Source: Tomitella cavernea (GTDB lineage: Bacteria; Actinomycetota; Actinomycetes; Mycobacteriales; Mycobacteriaceae). From it: a stretch of 56,488 bases of DNA. The position numbers and the translations under genes are program-made. Location of the stretch: positions 1 through 56,488 of the forward strand of contig NZ_JAENKO010000028.1 of NCBI RefSeq assembly GCF_016599145.1, in the 5' to 3' direction. Positions 19,536 through 26,806 of the stretch are shown piece after piece (positions within the stretch are counted from its first letter, which is position 1; each line of letters begins with the position of its first letter). The notes below the pieces were generated by a model, which was not told the DNA's origin, ran no database searches, and was given only the letters and a program-made list of their open reading frames with translations.

Positions 19536-21185
19536 ATGGGGTTGGAAACGCAGTGGCCTGAAGAGCAGGGGCGTGGAAAGCAGGGGACCACTTTCGCGCA
19601 GGCCAAGACGAGTGACACCTGCGTCATCGACGGGGACGCCGCGGTGGTGGGACCCGACGCATCGCGGCGCCGCGACAGCGTCGGGTCGTTCGCCGAGCTG
19701 GTGATGGCGCCGCTGTCCGAAGGTCTTTGGCAGCACGCCGAACACGAGCTGGGCGCGTGGACCGCCGAGATCGCCGCCTGGGAACTGTCCCTGCACATCG
19801 GGCAGCTGCGCATCTGCGCCGAGCAGGTCGCCCGCCGCACCGACATCCTCGGGCTGAGCGAGACCCGCGCGATCAACCGCACCGGCGACGAACTCGCCTC
19901 ACGCTGCCGCAGCGGCATCGCCAGCGCACGCTCCACTGTCGTCTTCGCCGTCGCCGTGTCGACCCGCCCCGCCGTGCTCGCCGCCATCGCCCGCGCCCAG
20001 GCCACCGAGGCGCAGGCCAAAGCGATCCTGCGGCTGATAGCCTCGCTGCCCGAGGACGATCCCGACTCGATCGCACTGGCCGACCGGATCGAAGCCGTAC
20101 TCCTCGATACCGCCCGCTCGTGCCGCAGCGCCCAGTCCGGGGCATTCGGGGACGCGGTCACCAAGTTCGATGCCGTCCTCAACCCCGACGGCACGCCGCC
20201 CGCCGACGATCCGGAGCGCAACGAGTTCTCCGTCGCGCGGTTGCTCAACGGCCGCTATCGCCTCCGCGGCGATGTCGACGCCGAGACCGGCGAGCAGATC
20301 CACACCGCCCTCTCGCCTCTGTCCGCACCGCGGCCGGAAGACGACGGCACCCGCGACCGCCGCAGGCCGGCCCGCCGCCGCGCAGACGCTCTTGCAGAGA
20401 TCATCCGCCGGTACCTGTGCGGACTCGGCCCCGACGACCAGCCGGACGCATCCGCGCAAAACACACCGGGCGACGGAAACGCCGACGGCGAGAACACCAC
20501 CGGCGGCACGAGGACCACCGCCGACCCGGTGGAGCGCTCCAGGAACAGCACCGTCCGCGACCCGGGCCACCCGCACGGCGAGGTCCTGCCGGGAGGCAAC
20601 GCCCGCCCCCAGGTGCACGTGCACATCCGGGCCCGCGACCTCGCCGACCTGCCCGCCGATCAGGCACAGCTGTTGACGCTGCTGCGGCATGGTCGGATCC
20701 ACGACATGTTCGCGCTGCTGAAGTCCGGCTGGACCGGACACCACGGTGCCATGTCCACCTCCGTGCTGCGGCGGATGGCGTGCGATGCCGCCGTCACGCC
20801 GATCCTCGTCGACGGCCGCGGCACGCCCCTCGATCTGGGCCGCACCGTGCGGCTAGCGTCCCGGGCACAGCGCCGCGCACTCGCTGCCCGCGACCGCGGA
20901 TGCGCATTCCCAGGTTGCACCCGGCCCATCGCCTGGACCGACGCGCACCACATCATCCACTGGGCCGACGGAGGACCCACCGACCTCGACAACCTCGTCC
21001 TGCTGTGCACCGCACACCACCGCGCCGTGCACAACGACGGCTGGAACATCGCCATGTCGGAGCACCGTCGGCCAGTGTTCCGGCCGCCCTCCGACATCGA
21101 CCCCTTCCTGCGGTGGATCGATCACGAGGGGCTCGCCACGGCCGAGCCCACCGGACAGCCGGACACTCGCGGCAGCGCACCATAA
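19536..21185 (+). CDS. DUF222 / HNH endonuclease (13E12 repeat family)
   Basis: A 549-residue protein with an N-terminal DUF222 region (about residues 45-330; AWELSLHIGQLRICAEQVAR, RTGDELASRCRSGIASARS) and a C-terminal HNH zinc-type nuclease motif: CAFPGC, then DAHHIIHWADGGPTDLDN and LCTAHHRAVHNDGWNI. The middle (about 285-400) is a hydrophilic insert rich in Asp, Gly and Thr. This multi-copy actinobacterial family is linked to phase/mobile or DNA-repair roles, but its substrate is unknown. Start at ATG 19536 is preceded by a GATCGGGGG purine run; upstream codons to 19455 look like promoter DNA. A LexA-like site lies 34 nt upstream. It is followed by a bidirectional terminator. Confidence 0.88.
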   Translation: MGLETQWPEEQGRGKQGTTFAQAKTSDTCVIDGDAAVVGPDASRRRDSVGSFAELVMAPLSEGLWQHAEHELGAWTAEIAAWELSLHIGQLRICAEQVARRTDILGLSETRAINRTGDELASRCRSGIASARSTVVFAVAVSTRPAVLAAIARAQATEAQAKAILRLIASLPEDDPDSIALADRIEAVLLDTARSCRSAQSGAFGDAVTKFDAVLNPDGTPPADDPERNEFSVARLLNGRYRLRGDVDAETGEQIHTALSPLSAPRPEDDGTRDRRRPARRRADALAEIIRRYLCGLGPDDQPDASAQNTPGDGNADGENTTGGTRTTADPVERSRNSTVRDPGHPHGEVLPGGNARPQVHVHIRARDLADLPADQAQLLTLLRHGRIHDMFALLKSGWTGHHGAMSTSVLRRMACDAAVTPILVDGRGTPLDLGRTVRLASRAQRRALAARDRGCAFPGCTRPIAWTDAHHIIHWADGGPTDLDNLVLLCTAHHRAVHNDGWNIAMSEHRRPVFRPPSDIDPFLRWIDHEGLATAEPTGQPDTRGSAP

Positions 21186-21221
21186 GCCCCATTACGCTCC
21201 CGCAGCCCCCATAACGCCGAA

Positions 21222-21248
21222 CCCCCGCGTCGCATTGCGACACGGGGG
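21222..21248. terminator. Bidirectional hairpin terminator
   Basis: CCCCCG-C-GTCGCA, one loop base, then TGCGAC-A-CGGGGG: a 12-bp stem with one mismatch between the convergent HNH and DUF6069-like genes. No T-run, as is common for actinobacterial hairpin terminators. Confidence 0.75.
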
Positions 21249-21266
21249 CAGGGGTACGCGTTGGCC

Positions 21267-21866
21267 TCAGCGGCGCCCGACGTCCGTCGTCTTCTCCGCC
21301 ACTGCGGTCAACAACGCGATCACGAGGATCCCCAGGAACGCGTTGAGCACCGCGGTGATCAGCCGCGCCACCCAATCGGTACCACTGAGGAACGGCAACA
21401 CCACGGCTGCGAACACGAACAGTCCCGCAATCCAACGGAAGAACGTCAACGGCGACGGAACCAGGTTGAGGAACATCCACAGGACGACGCCCGCCACCAG
21501 GCCGCCCACTCCTCCGATCAGCACCGAATCCCACGGGTCCTGCTCCCCGTCCACCCAGGCCGAGCCGAGGGCGTGCGAGGTGTAGACGGCGTTGATGATC
21601 GCAGTGATGACGAACCCCGCGACCGCAGCCACCAGTGCCGTGGCCACCGCGCCCGCCGCGAACTGCGCGTGATCGATGACGGCGCCGTTCGGCGACTTCT
21701 CCGGCCCCCCGCCCGGCGCGGCCCGTCGCCCCGCCCCCTCGTTTCCGGCGGGACGTCCCGCATAGGCCTGCGTCTCATATGCTTGCGTCTCGTACCCGCG
21801 ATCCCGGTATTCGGCCCCCTGCGGATACCCCTGCCCCCGGTATTCGCGGCCGTAGTTGTCGGTCAT
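21267..21866 (-). CDS. Four-TM membrane protein, possibly DUF6069-like
   Basis: A 199-residue protein. The N-terminal 60 residues are hydrophilic with Tyr/Gly repeats (YRGQGYPQGAEYRDRGYETQ, then AYETQAYAG). Four hydrophobic segments follow: FAAGAVATALVAAVAGFVIT, VLIGGVGGLVAGVVLWMFL, FFRWIAGLFVFAAVVLPFL and ITAVLNAFLGILVIALLTAV. The four-TM core resembles DUF6069 actinobacterial proteins of unknown function, a tentative match. The open frame extends to 22040, but ATG 21866 with GGGGAA upstream begins a sensible N-terminus. Tyr-rich tails of this kind are typical of mycobacterial-type small membrane proteins. Confidence 0.65.
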   Translation of the reverse strand: MTDNYGREYRGQGYPQGAEYRDRGYETQAYETQAYAGRPAGNEGAGRRAAPGGGPEKSPNGAVIDHAQFAAGAVATALVAAVAGFVITAIINAVYTSHALGSAWVDGEQDPWDSVLIGGVGGLVAGVVLWMFLNLVPSPLTFFRWIAGLFVFAAVVLPFLSGTDWVARLITAVLNAFLGILVIALLTAVAEKTTDVGRR

Positions 21867-21997
21867 GAGTTCCCCGTTCCCGTCGACGCCATGCCCCGAG
21901 GATAAAGAACCGCGCGCTGATAAAGAACCCGCCGCGCAGATCCCGCCGGCGCGTGTCGGAGTCATGCCCGCCTCCCACGACGTGCCATGCTCATCCG

Positions 21998-22582
21998 ATG
22001 CGCGACCAGCGACTGATCCGACGGCGCACGCCGGAATCACAGGCCGTCGCCGAGCGGACGCAGACCGTCATCGAGCTGACGTCCCGCCTCAACACGCTGC
22101 TCCACAGCGACGTCGAGGCCCGCACCGCGCTTCTCAGCCGGATCCTGGGGCGGCCGGCGCCGGAAACCCTCACCCTCTACCCGCCCTTCTACTGCGACTA
22201 CGGGCTTGGCCTGGAGCTCGGCGAGCATGTGTTCGTCAACCAGAACTGTTCGTTCTACGACATCGGCGGAATCGACATCGGAGACAGGACGATGATCGGC
22301 CCAGGGGTCACGCTGACCACAGCAGGGCACCCGGTGGAGCGGGTCCGCCGATTCGACGGGATCACCGCCGCACCGATCGTGATCGGTGCTGACGTCTGGA
22401 TCGGTGCGAATGCCACGGTAGTGCCGGGCGTCCGCATCGGCGCCGGCTCCGTCGTCGCCGCGGGCGCTGTGGTGGCAAAGGACGTCCCCGCCGATCACCT
22501 CGTCAGCAGCGCCGGCCACATCATGCGACGCGATCTCACACCCGCCACCAGGCCGCGAGCACGCCGGCCTTCAACGTCCTGA
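21998..22582 (+). CDS. Sugar O-acetyltransferase (maltose/galactoside type)
   Basis: A 194-residue left-handed beta-helix acetyltransferase (LbH, NodL/LacA/Maa group). The hexapeptide-type region runs FYCDYGLGLELGEHVFVNQN, then CSFYDIGGIDIGDRTMIGPG and VWIGANATVVPGVRIGAGS. The catalytic His is in LTTAGHPV. The acceptor sugar is not evident. The usual Maa N-terminal helix is shortened and starts MRDQRLIRRRTPES. The ATG at 21998 is preferred over 21953. Its TGA is directly followed by the convergent bsaP stop (TGATCA), leaving no spacer. Confidence 0.86.
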   Translation: MRDQRLIRRRTPESQAVAERTQTVIELTSRLNTLLHSDVEARTALLSRILGRPAPETLTLYPPFYCDYGLGLELGEHVFVNQNCSFYDIGGIDIGDRTMIGPGVTLTTAGHPVERVRRFDGITAAPIVIGADVWIGANATVVPGVRIGAGSVVAAGAVVAKDVPADHLVSSAGHIMRRDLTPATRPRARRPSTS

Positions 22583-22864
22583 TCAGCGCAGTTCCAGGGC
22601 CGAAGAGTCCACCCGCCCGTGCCGCGAGCACTGCGCCCACCAGCCGTCGGGCCGCACCTGCACGACCATGCGCCGCGCACACACCCCGCAGTATCGCGGC
22701 GGCTGCAGGCATCCCGCGACCCGCTCGGCGAGCCCCGCATCCTGCGCTTCCGCCCCCGACTCGATCTCCGCACCCGTGTTCACATCGAATCGTTGCGCAC
22801 CGACGTCCAACGGGCCGCCGGCGAGCAGTTCACCACCGACCCGCTCCCCCTCCGACACGATCAC
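22583..22864 (-). CDS. bsaP: Biotin synthase auxiliary protein
   Basis: A 93-residue protein whose GTG start overlaps the bioB stop (GTGA). The C-terminal part [20 protein letters not shown], then CSRHG, holds Cys59, Cys62 and Cys79; Cys52 lies nearby. This pattern and position match BsaP (Rv1590 in M. tuberculosis), reported to be a small iron-sulfur protein that supports BioB turnover. The first 45 residues are variable and acidic. Identification rests on the Cys pattern and bioB coupling, remembered rather than searched. Confidence 0.82.
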   Translation of the reverse strand: MIVSEGERVGGELLAGGPLDVGAQRFDVNTGAEIESGAEAQDAGLAERVAGCLQPPRYCGVCARRMVVQVRPDGWWAQCSRHGRVDSSALELR

Positions 22865-23901
22865 AGCGTCGCGTTGAGCGCCTTGACGGGCATGGTCAGC
22901 TCGCCCAGCAACTCCAGGTCGTTCTCCGGGGCCTGGCCCAACGTGGTCAGGTAGTTGCCGACGATCACGGCGTTGATTCCGCCGAGCAGGCCCTTGCGCG
23001 CGCCCAAGTCGCCCAGGGTCAGCTCACGGCCGCCGGCGAACCGCAGCATGGTGCGCGGCAGCGCCAGCCGGAACGCGGCGACGGCGCGCAAAGCATCCGC
23101 CGCCGGCATGACGTCGAGGTCGCCGAACGGGGTTCCAGGGCGCGGGTCGAAGAAGTTCAGCGGCACCTCGTCGGGCCCCAAGGCCGTCAGGTCGGCCGCG
23201 AACTCCGCCCGCTGCTCGAGGGTCTCGCCCATCCCGAGGATCCCGCCGCAGCACACCTCCATCCCGGCGTCGGCCACCATGCGCAGAGTCTGCTCCCGCT
23301 CCTCCCAGGTGTGGGTGGTGACGACCTGCGGGAAGTACGACCGCGCCGTCTCCAGGTTGTGGTTGTAGCGGTGCACCCCCATGGCCGCGAGCGCGTCGAC
23401 CTGCTCCCGGGTGAGCATGCCCAGCGAGCAGGCGATCTGGATGTCCACCTCGTCCCGGATCGCCTCGATTCCGGCCGCGACCTGCGCCATGAGCCGCTCG
23501 TCGGGCCCGCGCACCGCGGCGACGATGCAGAACTCTGTGGCGCCGCTTTTCGCCGTCTGCTTCGCGGCCTCCACCAGACTCGGGATGTCCAGGCGGGCCG
23601 CACGCACGGGCGAGGCGAACAGTCCCGACTGCGAACAGAAGTGGCAGTCCTCGGGGCAGCCGCCGGTCTTGAGGCTGATGATGCCCTCCACCTCGACCTC
23701 CGGCCCGGCCCATTTCAAGCGCACCTCGTGGGCCAGCTCCAACGCCTCGTCGAGGTGTTCGTCCGGCAGCTGCAGCACGCGCAGCACCTGGTCCCGGTCG
23801 AGCGGTTCGCCGCTGCCGAGCACTTGCTCGCGGGCGGCGGCGAGGATGCCGCCGTCGGTACGGTCCGGGCCGTGCACGGGGGCCGCCATCGCTTCGGTCA
23901 C
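22861..23901 (-). CDS. bioB: Biotin synthase
   Basis: Radical-SAM enzyme that inserts sulfur into dethiobiotin, the last step of biotin synthesis. The 346-residue product has the CxxxCxxC cluster motif [17 protein letters not shown] (Cys82, Cys86, Cys89), [42 protein letters not shown] and [13 protein letters not shown]; the 2Fe-2S ligands include the cysteines of these later motifs. GTG start at 23901 with GAGGAG six bases upstream. It is coupled to bsaP and controlled from a twin palindromic operator (23964-23994) shared with the divergent bioQ gene. Confidence 0.97.
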   Translation of the reverse strand: MTEAMAAPVHGPDRTDGGILAAAREQVLGSGEPLDRDQVLRVLQLPDEHLDEALELAHEVRLKWAGPEVEVEGIISLKTGGCPEDCHFCSQSGLFASPVRAARLDIPSLVEAAKQTAKSGATEFCIVAAVRGPDERLMAQVAAGIEAIRDEVDIQIACSLGMLTREQVDALAAMGVHRYNHNLETARSYFPQVVTTHTWEEREQTLRMVADAGMEVCCGGILGMGETLEQRAEFAADLTALGPDEVPLNFFDPRPGTPFGDLDVMPAADALRAVAAFRLALPRTMLRFAGGRELTLGDLGARKGLLGGINAVIVGNYLTTLGQAPENDLELLGELTMPVKALNATL

Positions 23902-23963
23902 GAAGTCTCCTCAGGTCGTCGCGTGGTCGATCGCCGCAAGGTGTCCGAAGCACCCGCGGAAAC

Positions 23964-23994
23964 TTGAACTTCGTACAAGTTGTACAGCGTTCAA
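23964..23994. promoter_or_regulatory. Twin BioQ-type operator between bioB and bioQ
   Basis: Two adjacent 15-bp sites, TTGAAC-TTC-GTACAA (23964-23978) and TTGTAC-AGC-GTTCAA (23980-23994), are separated by one base. Each is a TTGAAC-N3-GTTCAA box with one changed base in the inner half, so the whole is symmetric: perfect outer arms AACTTGAAC/GTTCAAGTT and a perfect inner palindrome GTACAA-G-TTGTAC. BioQ boxes in corynebacteria and mycobacteria are of the TGAAC-N3-GTT type. The TAGGGT at 24012-24017 fits as the bioQ -10. Confidence 0.8.
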
Positions 23995-24057
23995 GTTAGA
24001 GCGCCAATGGGTAGGGTGTCAACGAGGCTCGGCCCGCGACATCCAGGGAGGCATTCC

Positions 24058-24708
24058 ATGCAGTTGCGCCGCCACGACGTGCTCGCGGGTGCCATCACGA
24101 TCCTCGACGAGTACGGCCTGGCCGACCTCACGATGCGCCGTCTCGCGTCGTCGCTGGGCGTGCAGCCGGGCGCGCTGTACTGGCACTTCCCCAACAAGCA
24201 GACACTGCTGGCGGCCATCACCGACGAGATCCTCACGGAAGCGGCGACGCCGCCGACACTGATGCCGCCGACACCGATGCCGTCGACACCGATGCCGCAC
24301 TCGTCGACAGCAGACAACGCGGCATGGGACGTCGCCCTCGCCGCCCTCGCCCGCAGAATGCGCGACGCGCTGCTGTCGCACCGTGACGGGGCCGAGGTCG
24401 CGTCCGCCTCCTACGCGGCGCGCCTGGCCTCGGATGCGCCGCAGGAGGCCCTGGCCGCCGCGTGCATCGACGGCGGGATGCCGCCCCACGAGGCCGGGAT
24501 GGCCGCCCGTGCACTGTTCTCCTACATCCTCGGGCAGACCATGGACGAGCAGTCCCGCATGCAGATGGACTCGCACGGCGCACTGGAGGAATCGGCTTCC
24601 CCATTGTTCGAGTCGCCCACCGCCGGCGAGGGTTTCGAGTTTGGGCTGGGTTTGTTCATCGGCGGAGTCCGCGCTCTCCCCACCGCTCGCGATCTGCAGT
24701 TACCCTGA
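24058..24708 (+). CDS. bioQ: TetR-family biotin regulator
   Basis: A 216-residue TetR protein with its HTH at residues 20-50 (LTMRRLASSLGVQPGALYWH) and a long C-terminal ligand domain. It is divergent from bioB across a twin BioQ-type site, and the same site type precedes bioF, so I call it BioQ, the repressor of biotin genes in mycolata. ATG 24058 has GGGAGG seven bases upstream; the longer frame is rejected. A three-copy 15-bp repeat (24249-24293) gives a PPTLM/PPTPM/PSTPM linker between the domains. The alternative, a local regulator of the downstream ABC genes (60 nt away), cannot be excluded. Confidence 0.8.
   Translation: MQLRRHDVLAGAITILDEYGLADLTMRRLASSLGVQPGALYWHFPNKQTLLAAITDEILTEAATPPTLMPPTPMPSTPMPHSSTADNAAWDVALAALARRMRDALLSHRDGAEVASASYAARLASDAPQEALAAACIDGGMPPHEAGMAARALFSYILGQTMDEQSRMQMDSHGALEESASPLFESPTAGEGFEFGLGLFIGGVRALPTARDLQLP
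24249..24293. repeat. 15-bp x 3 in-frame tandem repeat in bioQ
   Basis: Copies at 24249-24263, 24264-24278 and 24279-24293 of GCCGCCGACACCGAT with one or two substitutions. They encode a Pro/Thr/Met pentapeptide repeat in the interdomain linker. Confidence 0.9.
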
Positions 24709-24768
24709 ACCGGAACCACGCCCGAGGCCGCCCCCACGAGCGGCCCCTCAAAGATTGTGGAGCGTCCC

Positions 24769-25788
24769 GTGGCACCGATGATCGAAGCCCACGACCTGGT
24801 GAAGAAGTACCGTGATGCGACAGCACTCGACGGCCTGGATCTGGAAGTCCCCGAGGGCACCGTCCTGGGCCTGCTGGGCCCCAACGGCGCAGGCAAGACC
24901 ACCGCCGTGCGCATCATCTCCACTCTGCTCATCCCCGATTCCGGCACGGTGCGCCTCGCGAGCGTGGACGTCCTCGCCGAGCCCGACGCCGCCCGCGCGC
25001 GCCTCGGGCTGTCCGGCCAGTACGCCGCCGTGGACGAGCACCTCACCGGCTTCGAGAACCTCGAGATGGTGGGGCGCCTCTACGGATTCCGCCGCAAACA
25101 GGCCCGCGCCCGCGCCCGCGAACTGCTCGCCCAGTTCTCGCTCTCGGACGCCGCCGACCGTCCCTCCAAAACCTACTCGGGCGGCATGCGCCGACGCCTC
25201 GACCTGGCCGGCGCCCTCGTGGCCGCGCCCCCGGTCCTGGTCCTCGACGAGCCCACCACCGGCCTCGACCCGCGCAGCCGCAACGAGATGTGGTCGGTGA
25301 TCCGCTTCCTCGTCGCCGACGGCACCACGGTCCTGCTCACCACCCAGTACCTGGAAGAGGCGGACAGCCTGGCCGACGACATCGTCGTCATCGACCACGG
25401 CCGCGCCATCGCTCACGGCACCGCCGACCGGCTCAAACAGGACTTCGGCGCCGACCGCATCGAGCTGGTGGTCACCGACGCCGTGGACATCCCGCGGGCA
25501 CGAGCCGCCCTCGCATCCGGGACCGCCGACACGGTCCAGGTGGACGAGCCCACCCGCACGATGGCGGTGCCGGCGTCAGGAGGCGCAAGGGCACTGATGG
25601 ACACACTCCGCAGGCTCGACACCGCCGGCATCGAGGTGTCCGACATCGGCTTGCGGCGCCCCACGCTCGACGACGTCTTCCTCGCGCTCACCGGCCATGC
25701 GGCGGAAGCAGATCCGATGCCCGACGCACACCCCGACCCTTCCCCGGCCGGGACCGGCGACCCGACGGCAGGCGAGGCGAAACGATGA
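24769..25788 (+). CDS. ABC transporter ATP-binding protein, DrrA type
   Basis: A 339-residue ATPase of the daunorubicin-resistance (DrrA) group. Walker A GPNGAGKTT, Q-loop SGQYAAVDEHL, signature TYSGGMRRRLDLAGAL, Walker B VLVLDEPTTGLDPRSR, and the H-loop TTQYLEEAD, where Gln replaces His as is usual in this group. The C-terminal part (HGTADRLKQDFGADRIELVV, then RRPTLDDVFLALTGH) is the DrrA-specific extension. GTG 24769 is favoured (GGAG six bases upstream); ATG 24778 is possible. It overlaps the permease gene by 4 nt and probably exports a hydrophobic compound; the substrate is unknown. Confidence 0.92.
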   Translation: MAPMIEAHDLVKKYRDATALDGLDLEVPEGTVLGLLGPNGAGKTTAVRIISTLLIPDSGTVRLASVDVLAEPDAARARLGLSGQYAAVDEHLTGFENLEMVGRLYGFRRKQARARARELLAQFSLSDAADRPSKTYSGGMRRRLDLAGALVAAPPVLVLDEPTTGLDPRSRNEMWSVIRFLVADGTTVLLTTQYLEEADSLADDIVVIDHGRAIAHGTADRLKQDFGADRIELVVTDAVDIPRARAALASGTADTVQVDEPTRTMAVPASGGARALMDTLRRLDTAGIEVSDIGLRRPTLDDVFLALTGHAAEADPMPDAHPDPSPAGTGDPTAGEAKR

Positions 25789-26615
25789 CCACGACATCCC
25801 TCACCGCGCCCCACCGCGGCCCCTCCCGGGTGTTGACCGATTCGATCGTCATCGCCAAACGCAACCTCATCAAGATCATCCGCGTGCCGGAAGTCCTGGT
25901 GTTCGTGCTGATCTCGCCGATCATGTTCGTGCTGCTGTTCGCGTACGTCTTCGGCGGCGCCATCGACCCGGGCGGCGGCGTGAACTATCGGGAGTTCCTC
26001 ATCGGCGGCATCTTCGCGCAGACGGTCGTGTTCGGCGCCACCTTCACCGGCGCGGGGCTCGCGGAGGACATGCAGAAGGGCATCATCGACCGGTTCCGAT
26101 CGCTGCCCATGTCACGGTCTGCCGTGCTCATCGGCCGCACCGTCTCCGACATCGCCTACAACCTGCTGTCCATCGCCATCATGGCCGTCACCGGGCTGCT
26201 GGTCGGATGGCGCATGCGCGGCTCGGTCCTCGACGCCGTCGCGGGATTCCTGCTGCTGCTGGTCTTCTCCTACGCCTTCAGCTGGATCATGGCCTACGTG
26301 GGCCTGCTCGTGCCCAGCGTCGAAGTGATCAACAACGCCTCGTTCGTCGTGATCATGCCGCTGACTTTCGTGTCCAACGCCTTCGTGCCGCTCGAGTCGT
26401 TCCCCACGGTCCTGCAGTATTTCGTGGAGTGGAACCCGGTCTCGGCGGTCACGCAGGCGGTGCGCGAGTTCTTCGGCAACACCAACCCCGCGATCCCCGT
26501 CTCCGACGCCTGGTCGATGCAGCATCCCACCGCCTACACACTGTGCTGGGTGGTGCTCATCCTCGTGATCTTCATGCCGTTGTCGATCGGCCGGTACAAG
26601 CGGGCCGTCAAGTAG
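25785..26615 (+). CDS. ABC-2 type permease, DrrB type
   Basis: A 276-residue ABC-2 permease with six hydrophobic segments, including VFVLISPIMFVLLFAYVFGG, LSIAIMAVTGLLVGW, FLLLLVFSYAFSWIMAYVGL and FVVIMPLTFVSNAFVP. The NAFVP and EWNPVSAVTQAVREFFGN motifs are typical of DrrB proteins. ATG 25785 overlaps the ATPase stop (ATGA), so the two are made as a pair. No extra accessory gene follows. Confidence 0.92.
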   Translation: MTTTSLTAPHRGPSRVLTDSIVIAKRNLIKIIRVPEVLVFVLISPIMFVLLFAYVFGGAIDPGGGVNYREFLIGGIFAQTVVFGATFTGAGLAEDMQKGIIDRFRSLPMSRSAVLIGRTVSDIAYNLLSIAIMAVTGLLVGWRMRGSVLDAVAGFLLLLVFSYAFSWIMAYVGLLVPSVEVINNASFVVIMPLTFVSNAFVPLESFPTVLQYFVEWNPVSAVTQAVREFFGNTNPAIPVSDAWSMQHPTAYTLCWVVLILVIFMPLSIGRYKRAVK

Positions 26616-26622
26616 TCGCACG

Positions 26623-26686
26623 GTCACTCAGCCGCAGGGTCACTCAGCTGCAGGGTCAGTCAGCCGCGGGGGCACTCAGCTGCATC
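26623..26686. repeat. 16-bp x 4 tandem repeat after the ABC permease
   Basis: Four head-to-tail copies of a GTCACTCAGCCGCAGG-like unit (26623-26638, 26639-26654, 26655-26670, 26671-26686), with the last two diverged. Non-coding. Each unit holds a CAGCnGC-type motif (CAGCCGC/CAGCTGC). The rest of the 191-nt gap shows no other clear element except a short T-run near 26720. Confidence 0.85.
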
Positions 26687-26806
26687 GCCGCACTGCGGCC
26701 GCCAAACAATCATCGACGCTTGTTTTCAACAGGCGGCGCTGTTAGCGTCGGCATCGTCCGTGCCCCAGATCACAAACGGGGCCACCGAAGCACGCGTGAG
26801 GTGACG

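Noticed and set aside
19455-21185. HNH gene as part of an insertion sequence or intein
   Set aside because: No terminal inverted repeats, target duplication or host-gene split are visible.
24769-26615. ABC genes next to bioQ as a biotin transporter
   Set aside because: ATPase and permease are of the DrrA/DrrB export type; there is no BioY-like S component.
26623-26686. Possible CRISPR array
   Set aside because: The 16-bp units are head to tail with no spacers, so it is a simple tandem repeat.
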